Assembly (NCBI GenBank): GCA_046049675.1
Contig: JBJORA010000034.1
Span: 1 to 64,000 of the forward strand
Direction: 5' to 3'
Source: CAIXQW01 sp046049675
Lineage (GTDB): Bacteria; Bacteroidota; Bacteroidia; Chitinophagales; Chitinophagaceae
Length of the DNA: 64,000 nt
Part shown: positions 26,658 to 35,548 of the stretch, piece after piece
Layout: every line of letters starts with the position of its first letter
Position numbering within the stretch: the stretch's first letter is position 1
Made by a program: the position numbers and the translations under genes
Notes under the pieces: generated by a model
The model's input: only the letters and a program-made list of their open reading frames with translations
Told to the model about the DNA's origin: nothing
The model's database searches: none

Positions 26658-27620
26658 ATGAAAGCTTTTTTCTTTAGCATCGGACTCCTAAGCATCGGTT
26701 TGCATGTAGACGCACAAATCAATTCATTCACACAAATCATCAATACCAATATCGCACTTAATCCTGCAAGCGCAGGCATTGGTGGGCATGCCCTAAGAGC
26801 TGTGGCTATAAATAGCCCCTTTAGTGTTTATGGGCGAGAAGGGGTGCCAAACATTTTTACAAGTATAGATGGCAAACTGCTGCGCTTATCTAAGCACATA
26901 TCTTTAAGTGGTGGACTATTGTTTGAACTGCGGGATCCCTTAAAGGCAGAAGATAAGTTACAAATAAACCGAACTGGCATGTGCGTTGCAATTGCTAATA
27001 CGTTTGGCAAAAAATACAAACAGTATCTAAGCATTGGCAGTACAGCAGCATTCAAGCAGCTAGTGCTTACACAAGCTTGGGCACCCAAATACGAAGAACA
27101 ATTTTTTGATGTTGACTTGGGTCTCCAATATGGCATCACAATAAATCCGCGCACTAATATTTCTGCAGCCGTGGCCCTTCAGAATATATTTCCTGCTGAT
27201 GCGATTAGTAATTTTGTGCCTGGCAAATATGCCTTTGATATCACACATCAACGTTTCAATGCACAACTGCAAGTAAGGCATCAATGGACTGACAAAATTT
27301 CGATGCAGTCGTCTCTTCTATATCAATCCAATAAGCTTCAAAATGCGGAGTCTAGTATCTCACAACTTGAGTACGGTTCTATTTTTGATATCGCACTTGC
27401 AAAAAAAGGCGCTAAACAAGCCAATAAAAATATTGTACAAGTAGGTGCTTATTACAGATTTCTTGATGCCATAGCGCCTTACATAGGGTTTAGAAAAAAA
27501 TCGCATCAAATTGGCCTCAGCTACGACATTAGTATGTCGCCATTTTCTGTACCCTTGCGCCAACTACCGCAAAGCAATCTTGAGTTGAGTTATGTTTACC
27601 TATTGCAAGGCAAACGCTAA
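26658..27620 (+). CDS. PorP/SprF family outer-membrane protein
   Basis: This 320-residue member has a signal peptide ending LHVDAQ and the opening NTNIALNPASAGIGGHALR. The body shares SSLLY, LEYGSIFDIALAKK, APYIGFRKKSHQIGLSYDI and LPQSNLELSYVYLL with the second gene. It has its own upstream region with a perfect -7 box, unlike genes two and three. The partner cargo is not evident nearby. Confidence 0.82.
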   Translation: MKAFFFSIGLLSIGLHVDAQINSFTQIINTNIALNPASAGIGGHALRAVAINSPFSVYGREGVPNIFTSIDGKLLRLSKHISLSGGLLFELRDPLKAEDKLQINRTGMCVAIANTFGKKYKQYLSIGSTAAFKQLVLTQAWAPKYEEQFFDVDLGLQYGITINPRTNISAAVALQNIFPADAISNFVPGKYAFDITHQRFNAQLQVRHQWTDKISMQSSLLYQSNKLQNAESSISQLEYGSIFDIALAKKGAKQANKNIVQVGAYYRFLDAIAPYIGFRKKSHQIGLSYDISMSPFSVPLRQLPQSNLELSYVYLLQGKR

Positions 27621-27790
27621 AAATACAAGATTTTGAAAAGTGCCGTAAAACGTGAGGGCTGGCATTGGTTAAAATTGCTCAAAGTGCTCCAAATGTTAAA
27701 AAAACGAGCTTTTACCAACGCTACCCACAGTTTTTTCGTCATTTATTATGAAAATATTTACCAAAATTGCTATCTAATCAAAAAAATGTC

Positions 27791-27798
27791 TAATTTAG
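27791..27798 (+). promoter_or_regulatory. Predicted -7 box (TAATTTAG) of the fifth PorP/SprF gene
   Basis: Seven of eight positions match TAnnTTTG, and a TTG lies 21 nt upstream. The leader would be about 36 nt. Confidence 0.4.
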
Positions 27799-27838
27799 AC
27801 GTGTAAGATTCGGGTAACAGAATTAAAGAAAACAGAGT

Positions 27839-28867
27839 ATGAAGAAATTACTTCTTGGATTGATTGGTGCAATGGCACTACAGGCGAATGCACAAGACGT
27901 GCACTTTACGCAGTATTTTACGAGTCCTCTAACGCTAAATCCTGCTAATACAGGTTTGGTACGTTGCGACTATCGTATTGCTGGTAACTATCGTAGCCAG
28001 TGGGGTGTGGTAAATCAAAAGCCATATACTACAGGTACTGGTAGCTATGATATGAGTGTGCTTAAGGGCAAACTTGGTGGCGATGCACTCGGCGTGGGTC
28101 TTATGTACATGTACGACCGCAGTGGTACCGGTGTACTTACAAACAACACTGTTGGTTTTAGCCTAGCTTACCACAAAACTTTTGGCGAGGTAGATGATAA
28201 GCCAAGTACACTAAGTATTGGTGGCCAAGCTTACTTGGTACAAAAGAGCATTAAGTGGGAAGAACTTCGTTTTGAAGATCAATGGACACCTAGTGGTCAA
28301 ATACAAGCAACTAAAGAAAAGCCAAATGGCAAGGATTTAAGCTATACAGATTTTAACGTAGGCGCCATGTTTACTGGTTACGCCAACGAGCGCAGTACAT
28401 ACTATGTTGGTGGTAGCTTCTATCACCTTACTCGCCCAGTTGAGTCTTTCTTATTAGTAAATAACAGTCCAAAAATCAATACGCGTTACAGCTTCCACGC
28501 TGGTGGTAATGTACAGATGAACGATAACATGATGCTATTAGCTAGCGCCATGTATCAGCAACAAGGTCCTGCTAGCGAGTTATTGCTTGGTGCTGCTGCT
28601 GGTTTTATCCTTAATCCAATGCACGACGACTATACGACTAACACAGTAATGAACTTGGGTGCTTGGTATCGTCTTCGCGATGCGATTTGCCCTTACGTTA
28701 GTTTTGAGTGGGGTCGCAATAAGCTAGGCTTCTCTTATGACGTAAACATCAGTACATTCAGCGTAGCTACTCGTGGCCAAGGTGCTCTTGAGTTGAGCTA
28801 TATCTACAATGGTTGTATTACACGTAGTGAGGTTAAGAAGTACAACTTTGCTTGTCCACGCTTCTAA
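27839..28867 (+). CDS. PorP/SprF family protein, canonical type
   Basis: This 342-residue protein is the most conventional member of the array: signal peptide ending ANAQ, then DVHFTQYFTSPLTLNPANTGLV, RIAGNYRSQWGVV near residue 50, GGDALGVGLMYMYDRSG, and a C-terminal RDAICPYVSFEWGRNKLGFSYDVNIS. It differs from the four upstream genes, which lack the FTQY and YRSQW blocks and are shorter. It may be the ancestral gene, or a separate family member that they sit beside. A terminator follows, so the array ends here. Confidence 0.9.
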   Translation: MKKLLLGLIGAMALQANAQDVHFTQYFTSPLTLNPANTGLVRCDYRIAGNYRSQWGVVNQKPYTTGTGSYDMSVLKGKLGGDALGVGLMYMYDRSGTGVLTNNTVGFSLAYHKTFGEVDDKPSTLSIGGQAYLVQKSIKWEELRFEDQWTPSGQIQATKEKPNGKDLSYTDFNVGAMFTGYANERSTYYVGGSFYHLTRPVESFLLVNNSPKINTRYSFHAGGNVQMNDNMMLLASAMYQQQGPASELLLGAAAGFILNPMHDDYTTNTVMNLGAWYRLRDAICPYVSFEWGRNKLGFSYDVNISTFSVATRGQGALELSYIYNGCITRSEVKKYNFACPRF

Positions 28868-28889
28868 TTAGTAACAATTAAAATTTCAG

Positions 28890-28919
28890 AAAGGCCATCC
28901 CTAGGGTGGTCTTTTTTTT
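28890..28919 (+). terminator. Intrinsic terminator of the PorP/SprF array
   Basis: AAGGCCA and TGGTCTT pair around CCC-TA-GGG with one bulged T and are followed by eight T, 23 nt after the stop of the fifth gene. Confidence 0.75.
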
Positions 28920-28993
28920 ATGTATTTATTTATTTGCTCTTACCTTTATTGTCTCTATCATCACAACCCCACTACAATAGCAATTCTATCTGC

Positions 28994-31015
28994 ATGAGTA
29001 AAAAAAAGCATAAGCCAGCAGTTGCTCCAGTTCAAACAGCTCAGGAAACGACTAGTAAAACACCTACGACAGAACCCATTGTTCCCGCTAACCAAGTGCC
29101 AAAATTATGGTCATATATAATTGCATTGTTTAGTATAGCTTTTCTTACGTTTATAACTAATTACGATGGTAGCTTTGCAGTGGATGACTATGGTATTATC
29201 AATGAAAACAAGATTACGACCAATAAGGTAAGTGTTGAAAACACAATAGATATTTTTACTACAAGCCATAGGCATGGCTTGGACGGCAATATGGAAAACG
29301 AATTGTATCGTCCTTTTACAAAATTTATCTTTAATATTCTTTATAATGCTGCTGGAAAAAATACAACACCCTACCATATCCTGAACGTTATCTTATACGC
29401 TCTATCATGTGTGTTACTTTTTGTTGTGCTGAGAAGACTTTTTAGCGGCAACAATCTAATTCCTTTTTTAGCGTCGTTACTGTTTGCGGTGCATCCAATA
29501 CATTGCGAAGCAGTTGCCAACATAAAAGGCTTAGACGATGTTTTAAGCCTGCTATTCACCCTATCTACTGTGTATTATGCGCTCCAAAATAATGACAAGC
29601 CATCTGCAAAGTATTTAACGCTAGCCATCTTATCTTATACACTAGCTATGTTCAGTAAAGAAAATAGCGTTTTAGGTATATTACTAGTGCCGCTGTGCTT
29701 ACTTTTTGTAAATGAGAAAGTGTTTAACATTAGATTACTGGCGGGCATGGCAGTGGCTGCTGCTATATTTTTATTGTGCCGACATGGCGCGCTCAGTCAA
29801 TATAATAATGCTGCAGTAAAAGTAAGCCTGCTTGACAATATTATGTATTTTGCCAATGAAGGTGGTAGCACCAATTGGTCAATGCGTTTTGGCACTGCAT
29901 TCTATTTGCAAGCATTCGCCTTGTTTAAATTACTATGGCCAACTACATTAAGCTGTGACTATAGCTTCGCAGGTATTACACCAAAAACATTTGCCAATAT
30001 AGAAGCGTGGCTGGGTTTATTCCTTTTTGCTGGTATGATTTGGCTTGCCTTCAAGGCTTATAAAAGAAGTAAATGGATTAGCTTCGGGCTAGCATGGTAC
30101 TTAGTAGCTGGTTTACTTACCAATAATATTTTTGTTGTTATTGGCACTGCAGCTGCAGATAGACTTGCGTACACACCAAGCATTGGCATTTGCATTGCAA
30201 TAATTGCTGCACTAGCTCACTTCTTAAAAGTAAATATTAGCGATGGCGCTAACGATACTTTGGGTGCAATGTTCTCAAAAAATAAGCTACTAGTATCTAT
30301 AGCAGTTTTAATATGCATACCATTAGCTGTGTTAAGCATAAAGCGCAATGCCGAGTGGCAAAGCGACAAACTGCTTTTTCAGGCAGACTTGGCTAAATAC
30401 CCTGAAACGGTAAAACTCCAATTCGCAATGGCGCAAAAATTATCGCTAACTGCACCTGCCTTTGGCATTTCTCCAGATACAGTTTTGGCAGACAATTTAT
30501 CTGCAATTACTTACTTTAATAACGCTACAAAGCGCTATGCGCGCGCAGTAGCCGACGACTACTACCTTTGGGGCAGAGCTTACTTTAATGTACACAGTGT
30601 AGCAGCTAGTAAATATCCCAGACATTTAGACTCTGCAAGGCAATTGTTTACCAAAGCCATACGTGGTGGTTATCAACGTGAGAGTGGCTATACAGATTTA
30701 TCACAAACATATTTTTTCTTATATAAGCAAAACAATAATAGAGCAATGTTGGACAGTGCCCTTCATTACGGACATTTTGCACTTACGAAAAATCCAAAGG
30801 AAATTACCATTAATCAAAATCTCGGGGCTATCCACGGCACAATCGGTACTATGGATAGTGCTATTTTGTATCTTCAAAAAGCATGGAAAATTGACAGCAC
30901 TAGCGCTAGCAACATCCTCACGGCCAACAATCTTGGACAGATTTACAATATGCTTGGCAACGCCAATCTGTCAAACGAATGGTTTGCAAAAGCTAAAAAT
31001 TTGCAACAAAAGTAA
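28994..31015 (+). CDS. TMTC-like membrane glycosyltransferase with TPR repeats
   Basis: This 673-residue protein has a charged N-terminus (MSKKKHKP) and about ten membrane segments between residues 40 and 460. Its C-terminal region of about 200 residues, in the periplasm or cytoplasm, has TPR-like repeats. The block AVHPIHCEAVANIKG near residue 165, YRPFTKF, and MFSKENSVLGIL are those of TMTC/O-mannosyltransferase-like GT-C proteins. Such enzymes transfer sugars from lipid carriers to proteins; the substrate here is unknown. The start at 28994 is the first ATG that removes an unlikely hydrophobic leader; a TACCTTTA box lies at 28941-28948. Confidence 0.75.
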   Translation: MSKKKHKPAVAPVQTAQETTSKTPTTEPIVPANQVPKLWSYIIALFSIAFLTFITNYDGSFAVDDYGIINENKITTNKVSVENTIDIFTTSHRHGLDGNMENELYRPFTKFIFNILYNAAGKNTTPYHILNVILYALSCVLLFVVLRRLFSGNNLIPFLASLLFAVHPIHCEAVANIKGLDDVLSLLFTLSTVYYALQNNDKPSAKYLTLAILSYTLAMFSKENSVLGILLVPLCLLFVNEKVFNIRLLAGMAVAAAIFLLCRHGALSQYNNAAVKVSLLDNIMYFANEGGSTNWSMRFGTAFYLQAFALFKLLWPTTLSCDYSFAGITPKTFANIEAWLGLFLFAGMIWLAFKAYKRSKWISFGLAWYLVAGLLTNNIFVVIGTAAADRLAYTPSIGICIAIIAALAHFLKVNISDGANDTLGAMFSKNKLLVSIAVLICIPLAVLSIKRNAEWQSDKLLFQADLAKYPETVKLQFAMAQKLSLTAPAFGISPDTVLADNLSAITYFNNATKRYARAVADDYYLWGRAYFNVHSVAASKYPRHLDSARQLFTKAIRGGYQRESGYTDLSQTYFFLYKQNNNRAMLDSALHYGHFALTKNPKEITINQNLGAIHGTIGTMDSAILYLQKAWKIDSTSASNILTANNLGQIYNMLGNANLSNEWFAKAKNLQQK

Positions 31016-31043
31016 AGCTTGCACTTAGCTTGTACGATTGTAG

Positions 31044-31051
31044 TACATTTG
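31044..31051 (+). promoter_or_regulatory. Predicted -7 box (TACATTTG) of the VWA-like gene
   Basis: It is an exact TAnnTTTG match about 28 nt before the TTG start, followed by an AGGAG at 31069-31073 that is rare in this window. Confidence 0.5.
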
Positions 31052-31079
31052 CCACACATCAAATAATTAGGAGCACAAC

Positions 31080-33161
31080 TTGCATTTCTCATTGTCATAC
31101 CCGTGGTGGTTCATTTTTATTTGCCTAGCTGTAGGTGGCGTCTTTGCTGCTGCACTATATTTCAAAAATCGCACGTTTACTAACAAGCTTACTTGGCTGC
31201 TTGCTATACTCCGTTTTTTGAGTGGAAGCATCATCACCTTCCTGCTCCTTGCACCTATCCTCAAATGGATGCACAACGAAACGCTTAAGCCAATTGTAGT
31301 AATGCTGCGTGATAATAGCGCAAGCCAAAACAAAGCCTTCTCGGTAGTAAATAAAAACCAATTTGAAAGCACATGGCAAGAACAAGTAAAGGAGATAGAG
31401 AAGTTTGCCACTGTAAAGCAATATAGCTTTGGTGCAGCACTAAAAGACACAAACAAGCTTAGTTATACCGAAGGCGCAAGCGACCTAGGTACTGCACTAG
31501 AACAAATTAGTAGTAGCTACGAAAACGAAAATCTTGGTGCCGTAGTTGTTGCTAGCGATGGTATCATGACACAAGGTCCAAATCCTGCCATGATGAACCT
31601 TGCTCTACCCTGCGGTATTTTTGCAATTGGTGTTGGCGACACCACCATACAGCGCGATGCGATTGTACTTAAAACCTATCAAAATAAAGTTGCTTTTCTA
31701 GGCGACAAGTTTGGCGTAAAGGTAGATGTACTTGGCTTAGCATGCAATGGTACAAGTGCTGGCGTAAGCATATACCATCACAACAGTGGCCGTGTTGTTG
31801 GCAACCAAAGTGTAAGCTTTACTGGCAACAAAAGCAGCAAGCAAATTGAGCTTATAGTAGATGCAACTGCAAAAGGTATTCAAAAGTATAGTGCACGCAT
31901 TGCTACAATCAATGGCGAGACAAATACTACAAATAATAGCATTGATTTTTATGTAGAAGTAATAGATAGCAAACAAAAAGTTTTACTTGTATGTAATAGT
32001 CCGCATCCCGATGTAGATGCCATTAAAGAAGCTTTAAGCACAGAAAAAAATACTGAACTTGTAATCACAACAGCTGATCAGCTTAAAGCAACACCTAGCG
32101 ATTTTAATTTAGTTATTCTGCACAACTTACCAAGTACACGTTACAATCTAAGTAGCTTTTTAGATCAGCTTAAAGCAAGTAACGCGGGTGTACTATATAT
32201 TGTTGGCGCACAGACTTTACTTGCACAATATAACCAAAGACAAAATGCTTTAACGATTAAAAGTGGCACTGGCGGCACTAGCGACATATTGGCTACTGCA
32301 AATGGCAGCTTTAATTTATTTACGATGAAACCAAGCGAGGCGAGTAAGTACAGTGCGTTGCCTCCACTGCAAGCAGCTTTTGGTCAGTATAGTTTGGGGC
32401 CAAATACCTCTACGCTATTCTTCCAAAAAGTAGGCGCCGTTGCTACTACAAATCCGCTATGGGTATTACAGCAAAGTGGTACAAATAGAACAGGTGTAAT
32501 TGCAGCTGAAGGCTTGTGGCGCTGGCGTATGTACGATTTTGTACAGCACAATAACACTGCGCTTGTAGATGAAGCTATTCAAAAAACGATACAATACTTG
32601 GTTGTAAAGCAGGACAAAAAACCATTTAGAGCAGTCGTAAGCAAAGTGATTAATAGTACAAATGATGCAATTAGTTTTGATGCTGAGCTATACAATGACA
32701 ATTTTGAACTCATAACGCCTAATGATGTAAACCTTGTGATTAGCAGCAACAAAGGCGAACGTTTAAGTTATACACTTAACAAGCAAGAGAAAAACTACAG
32801 CCTAAACATCGGCACGCTTGGCGCAGGCGAATATACTTTTGAAGCACGTACGCAACACAATGGTAAAAACTTTAGCGAGCAAGGCACATTTAAAGTTGTA
32901 GAAATAGATGTTGAAACAGCAAACACTGTTGCCGATTTTGGCATGCTTGGTCAATTGGCTAAGAATACAGAAGGTGCCTTTTTGTATCCTTCACAAACAA
33001 AAGATCTTGCGGCGATGCTAAAGGAAAAGGCAAAAATGAAAAACCTTATTCGCAGTGAATTGAACAGCGAACCACTAATCAACTGGAAGTGGATATTTGG
33101 CTTACTGATTGCATTATTAGCTGGTGAGTGGTTTTTGAGAAAGTACAACGGTGGTTACTAG
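31080..33161 (+). CDS. Membrane protein with von Willebrand-like domain (TTG start)
   Basis: This 693-residue protein of a Bacteroidota-typical architecture has two N-terminal membrane segments (about residues 9-27 and 37-60) and a following von Willebrand-like region. That region carries a DxSxS metal-site motif (RDNSASQ near 80) and VVASDGIMTQG. The middle region has an amidotransferase-like stretch (residues 300-370), and a final membrane segment spans about 670-687. The layout recalls BatA/BatB-type proteins but no bat or MoxR gene is near. The TTG start is supported by an AGGAG six nt upstream and by the membrane segments that follow at once. The function is unknown. Confidence 0.75.
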   Translation: MHFSLSYPWWFIFICLAVGGVFAAALYFKNRTFTNKLTWLLAILRFLSGSIITFLLLAPILKWMHNETLKPIVVMLRDNSASQNKAFSVVNKNQFESTWQEQVKEIEKFATVKQYSFGAALKDTNKLSYTEGASDLGTALEQISSSYENENLGAVVVASDGIMTQGPNPAMMNLALPCGIFAIGVGDTTIQRDAIVLKTYQNKVAFLGDKFGVKVDVLGLACNGTSAGVSIYHHNSGRVVGNQSVSFTGNKSSKQIELIVDATAKGIQKYSARIATINGETNTTNNSIDFYVEVIDSKQKVLLVCNSPHPDVDAIKEALSTEKNTELVITTADQLKATPSDFNLVILHNLPSTRYNLSSFLDQLKASNAGVLYIVGAQTLLAQYNQRQNALTIKSGTGGTSDILATANGSFNLFTMKPSEASKYSALPPLQAAFGQYSLGPNTSTLFFQKVGAVATTNPLWVLQQSGTNRTGVIAAEGLWRWRMYDFVQHNNTALVDEAIQKTIQYLVVKQDKKPFRAVVSKVINSTNDAISFDAELYNDNFELITPNDVNLVISSNKGERLSYTLNKQEKNYSLNIGTLGAGEYTFEARTQHNGKNFSEQGTFKVVEIDVETANTVADFGMLGQLAKNTEGAFLYPSQTKDLAAMLKEKAKMKNLIRSELNSEPLINWKWIFGLLIALLAGEWFLRKYNGGY

Positions 33162-33289
33162 CGTTTAGCCAAAGTGTTTTTTTGCCACTTGCAATGTCGG
33201 GCAACCACTCTTAAAATTAAGTACCCTACTTATCTTCGTATTGCTTTTAAGGCTATACATTTACATCTATAAACCAAACAACATTTACC

Positions 33290-34231
33290 ATGTTATTATT
33301 AGCAATTCCATTTGGCGCAATTGGTGCATTAGTTTTGTTAGCCGCATTAAGTACTGGCTTTGTAAGCGTACAGCAAGGTACAATCGCCATTGTAACCATG
33401 TTCGGAAAGTATCGCAGAATTCTGCGACCTGGCTTGAACTTTAAGATCCCTATTTTAGAAAACATTTTCAAACGTATTAGCATTCAAAACCGCAGTGTTG
33501 AATTGCAGTTCCAAGCGATTACCCAAGACCAAGCGAATGTACATTTCACAGCGATGGTACTTTATAGCGTATTAGACGAGCAAGAAGAAACCATTAAAAA
33601 TGTGGCCTTTAAATTTATGGACGAGCGCAGCCTAATGCAGGCGCTTGTACGCAGCATTGAAGGTAGTGTACGTGCATTTGTAGCCACGAAAAAACAAAGC
33701 GAAATTCTTGCACTACGTAACGAAATTATTCAGCACGTAAAAGAGCAGCTAGACCATATACTAGAAGGCTGGGGGTACCACTTACAAGATCTTCAAATGA
33801 ACGATATAACGTTTGATGAAGAAATTGTAAAGAGCATGGCGAAAGTTGTGGCAAGCAACAACCTTAAAGCTGCGGCAGAAAATGAAGGTCAAGCATTGCT
33901 CATCACAAAAACTAAAGCTGCTGAAGCAGAAGGTAACGCTATAAAGATTAGTGCAAACGCCGAAATGGAAGCCAGCAAAATGCGCGGACAAGGTGTAGCA
34001 TTATTTAGAGAAGAAGTAACACGCGGTATGGTACAGGCTGCAAAAGATATGCAAAGCGCTGACTTGGATGCTAGCTTCATTTTATTTAGCATGTGGACAG
34101 AAAGTATTAAACACTTTGCTGAAAATGGCAAAGGCAATACAATCTTCTTGGATGGTAGTACAGATAATATGCAACGCACCATGCAACAGATGATGAGCGT
34201 AACCAATAGTAGCAAGCTTACAAAAGAGTAA
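33290..34231 (+). CDS. SPFH/band 7 domain membrane protein
   Basis: This 313-residue stomatin/prohibitin-like protein has one N-terminal membrane segment (residues 1-25), the SPFH core (VQQGTIAIVTMFGKYRRILRPGLNF, then IQNRSVELQFQAITQD) and a coiled region rich in Ala/Glu (residues 190-250, TKAAEAEGNAIKISANAEMEASK). Such proteins form membrane microdomain scaffolds. It is followed 42 bp later by an Na+/H+ antiporter gene that has its own -7 box. A TATCTTCG box at 33231-33238 is the likely promoter. Confidence 0.9.
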   Translation: MLLLAIPFGAIGALVLLAALSTGFVSVQQGTIAIVTMFGKYRRILRPGLNFKIPILENIFKRISIQNRSVELQFQAITQDQANVHFTAMVLYSVLDEQEETIKNVAFKFMDERSLMQALVRSIEGSVRAFVATKKQSEILALRNEIIQHVKEQLDHILEGWGYHLQDLQMNDITFDEEIVKSMAKVVASNNLKAAAENEGQALLITKTKAAEAEGNAIKISANAEMEASKMRGQGVALFREEVTRGMVQAAKDMQSADLDASFILFSMWTESIKHFAENGKGNTIFLDGSTDNMQRTMQQMMSVTNSSKLTKE

Positions 34232-34256
34232 GCAAGGTTTGCTGCCTGCTAAGTGC

Positions 34257-34264
34257 TATCTTCG
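34257..34264 (+). promoter_or_regulatory. Predicted -7 box (TATCTTCG) of the Na+/H+ antiporter
   Basis: One mismatch to TAnnTTTG, 9 nt before the start at 34274. Confidence 0.4.
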
Positions 34265-34273
34265 TGCAGCACT

Positions 34274-35506
34274 ATGTCGGGCTTTGAAATAGCAGCAATC
34301 ATCTTTGGCCTTTGTGCCTTAATTGGCTACGCCAACATCAAGCTGTTTAAGCTGCCACTTACCATTGCATTGATGCTAATGGGTGTGGTGTGTGGCTTAG
34401 CACTCTTGGCCGCTAAGTACAGTGGCATCGCTATAGTACAGCAGCTTAGCACACAACTTACAGCTATAGACTTTAGTAAGCTTGTATTGGATTTTATGCT
34501 GTGCTTCTTGCTATTTGCCGGAGCATTGCAAACGGATTTTCTACTACTTAAGCGTAATAGAAATAGCATTGCACTTTTTTCTTTGCTTAGTGTATTACTT
34601 AGCACGTTCATTTATGCTAGCATAGTTTATGCTGTAGCGCCTTTGCTTGGTTTACCAATTGGTTTCACCTATTGTTTGCTTCTTGGCGCCATACTAAGCC
34701 CTACTGACCCCATTGCTATACTTGGCTTGCTTACACAAGCTAACATTCCAAAGCGCGCGGAAATCAATATTGTTGGAGAAAGTCTTTTCAATGATGGTAT
34801 AGGCATTGTGCTATTTGTAACAATACTAGGTGTAATAGAAGATGCGAACCAAAATATTTTAGCTACTGCTAGTTTGCTTTTTTTGCAGCAGGCAGTTGGC
34901 GGCATAGTACTTGGTATACTATATGGTAAAGCGCTTAGCTATCTGCTTAATAGTATTGACGACTACGAAGTAGAAATTCTGATTACGCTCGCGGTGGTTT
35001 GTATTGGCTATTGGCTCGCTCATAGCTTAGGTGCTAGCGGCCCGCTTGCAATGGTTGTTGCAGGCTTGCTTACTGGCCACCATACTCGAGCTACACACGA
35101 AACAGATGTTGTACAGAAGTACTTGCACAAGTTTTGGCATCTTGTAGATGTAATTCTCAATGCTGTGCTATTCTTAATGATGGGATTAAAAGTGTTAGAC
35201 ATTGTGTTTGAGCAACACGCCGTAGTACTCGGCGTGATTAGTATTGCTGTATCCTTGTTGGCTCGTTACTTAAGCCTGATTATGCCATACTACATTAGCA
35301 AACGATGGATTAATATAGACCACAAACTAATTAAACTAATGACATGGGGAGGTTTACGAGGAGGCCTTAGTATTGCAATGGCACTTTCGCTTGGCGCGAA
35401 CTGTCTACACAAGCAAGAATTTGCTGTAGTAACTTACATAGTGGTATTGTTTTCTATTTTTGTACAAGCCCTTACGATGCCTTGGGTTGTAAAGAAACTA
35501 GCCTAG
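34274..35506 (+). CDS. Na+/H+ antiporter, CPA1 family
   Basis: This 410-residue inner-membrane transporter has about 12 segments. CPA1 hallmarks are GAILSPTDPIAILGLL near residue 135, GESLFNDGIGIVLF near 165 with the ion-binding Asp, GASGPLAMVVAGLLTG and WGGLRGGLSIAMALSL. It exchanges sodium (or potassium) for protons for pH and salt homeostasis. The start at 34274 is taken because the frame from 34253 begins in the promoter area. Confidence 0.92.
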   Translation: MSGFEIAAIIFGLCALIGYANIKLFKLPLTIALMLMGVVCGLALLAAKYSGIAIVQQLSTQLTAIDFSKLVLDFMLCFLLFAGALQTDFLLLKRNRNSIALFSLLSVLLSTFIYASIVYAVAPLLGLPIGFTYCLLLGAILSPTDPIAILGLLTQANIPKRAEINIVGESLFNDGIGIVLFVTILGVIEDANQNILATASLLFLQQAVGGIVLGILYGKALSYLLNSIDDYEVEILITLAVVCIGYWLAHSLGASGPLAMVVAGLLTGHHTRATHETDVVQKYLHKFWHLVDVILNAVLFLMMGLKVLDIVFEQHAVVLGVISIAVSLLARYLSLIMPYYISKRWINIDHKLIKLMTWGGLRGGLSIAMALSLGANCLHKQEFAVVTYIVVLFSIFVQALTMPWVVKKLA

Positions 35507-35548
35507 ACTTGCTTAGATCAATAGAAAGTTCAATCACTGATTCGTTAC

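Noticed and set aside
33162..33200. Hairpin CAAAGTG-T-run-CCACTTG after the VWA-like gene
   Set aside because: The T-run is in the loop and not after the stem, so it is not a convincing terminator.
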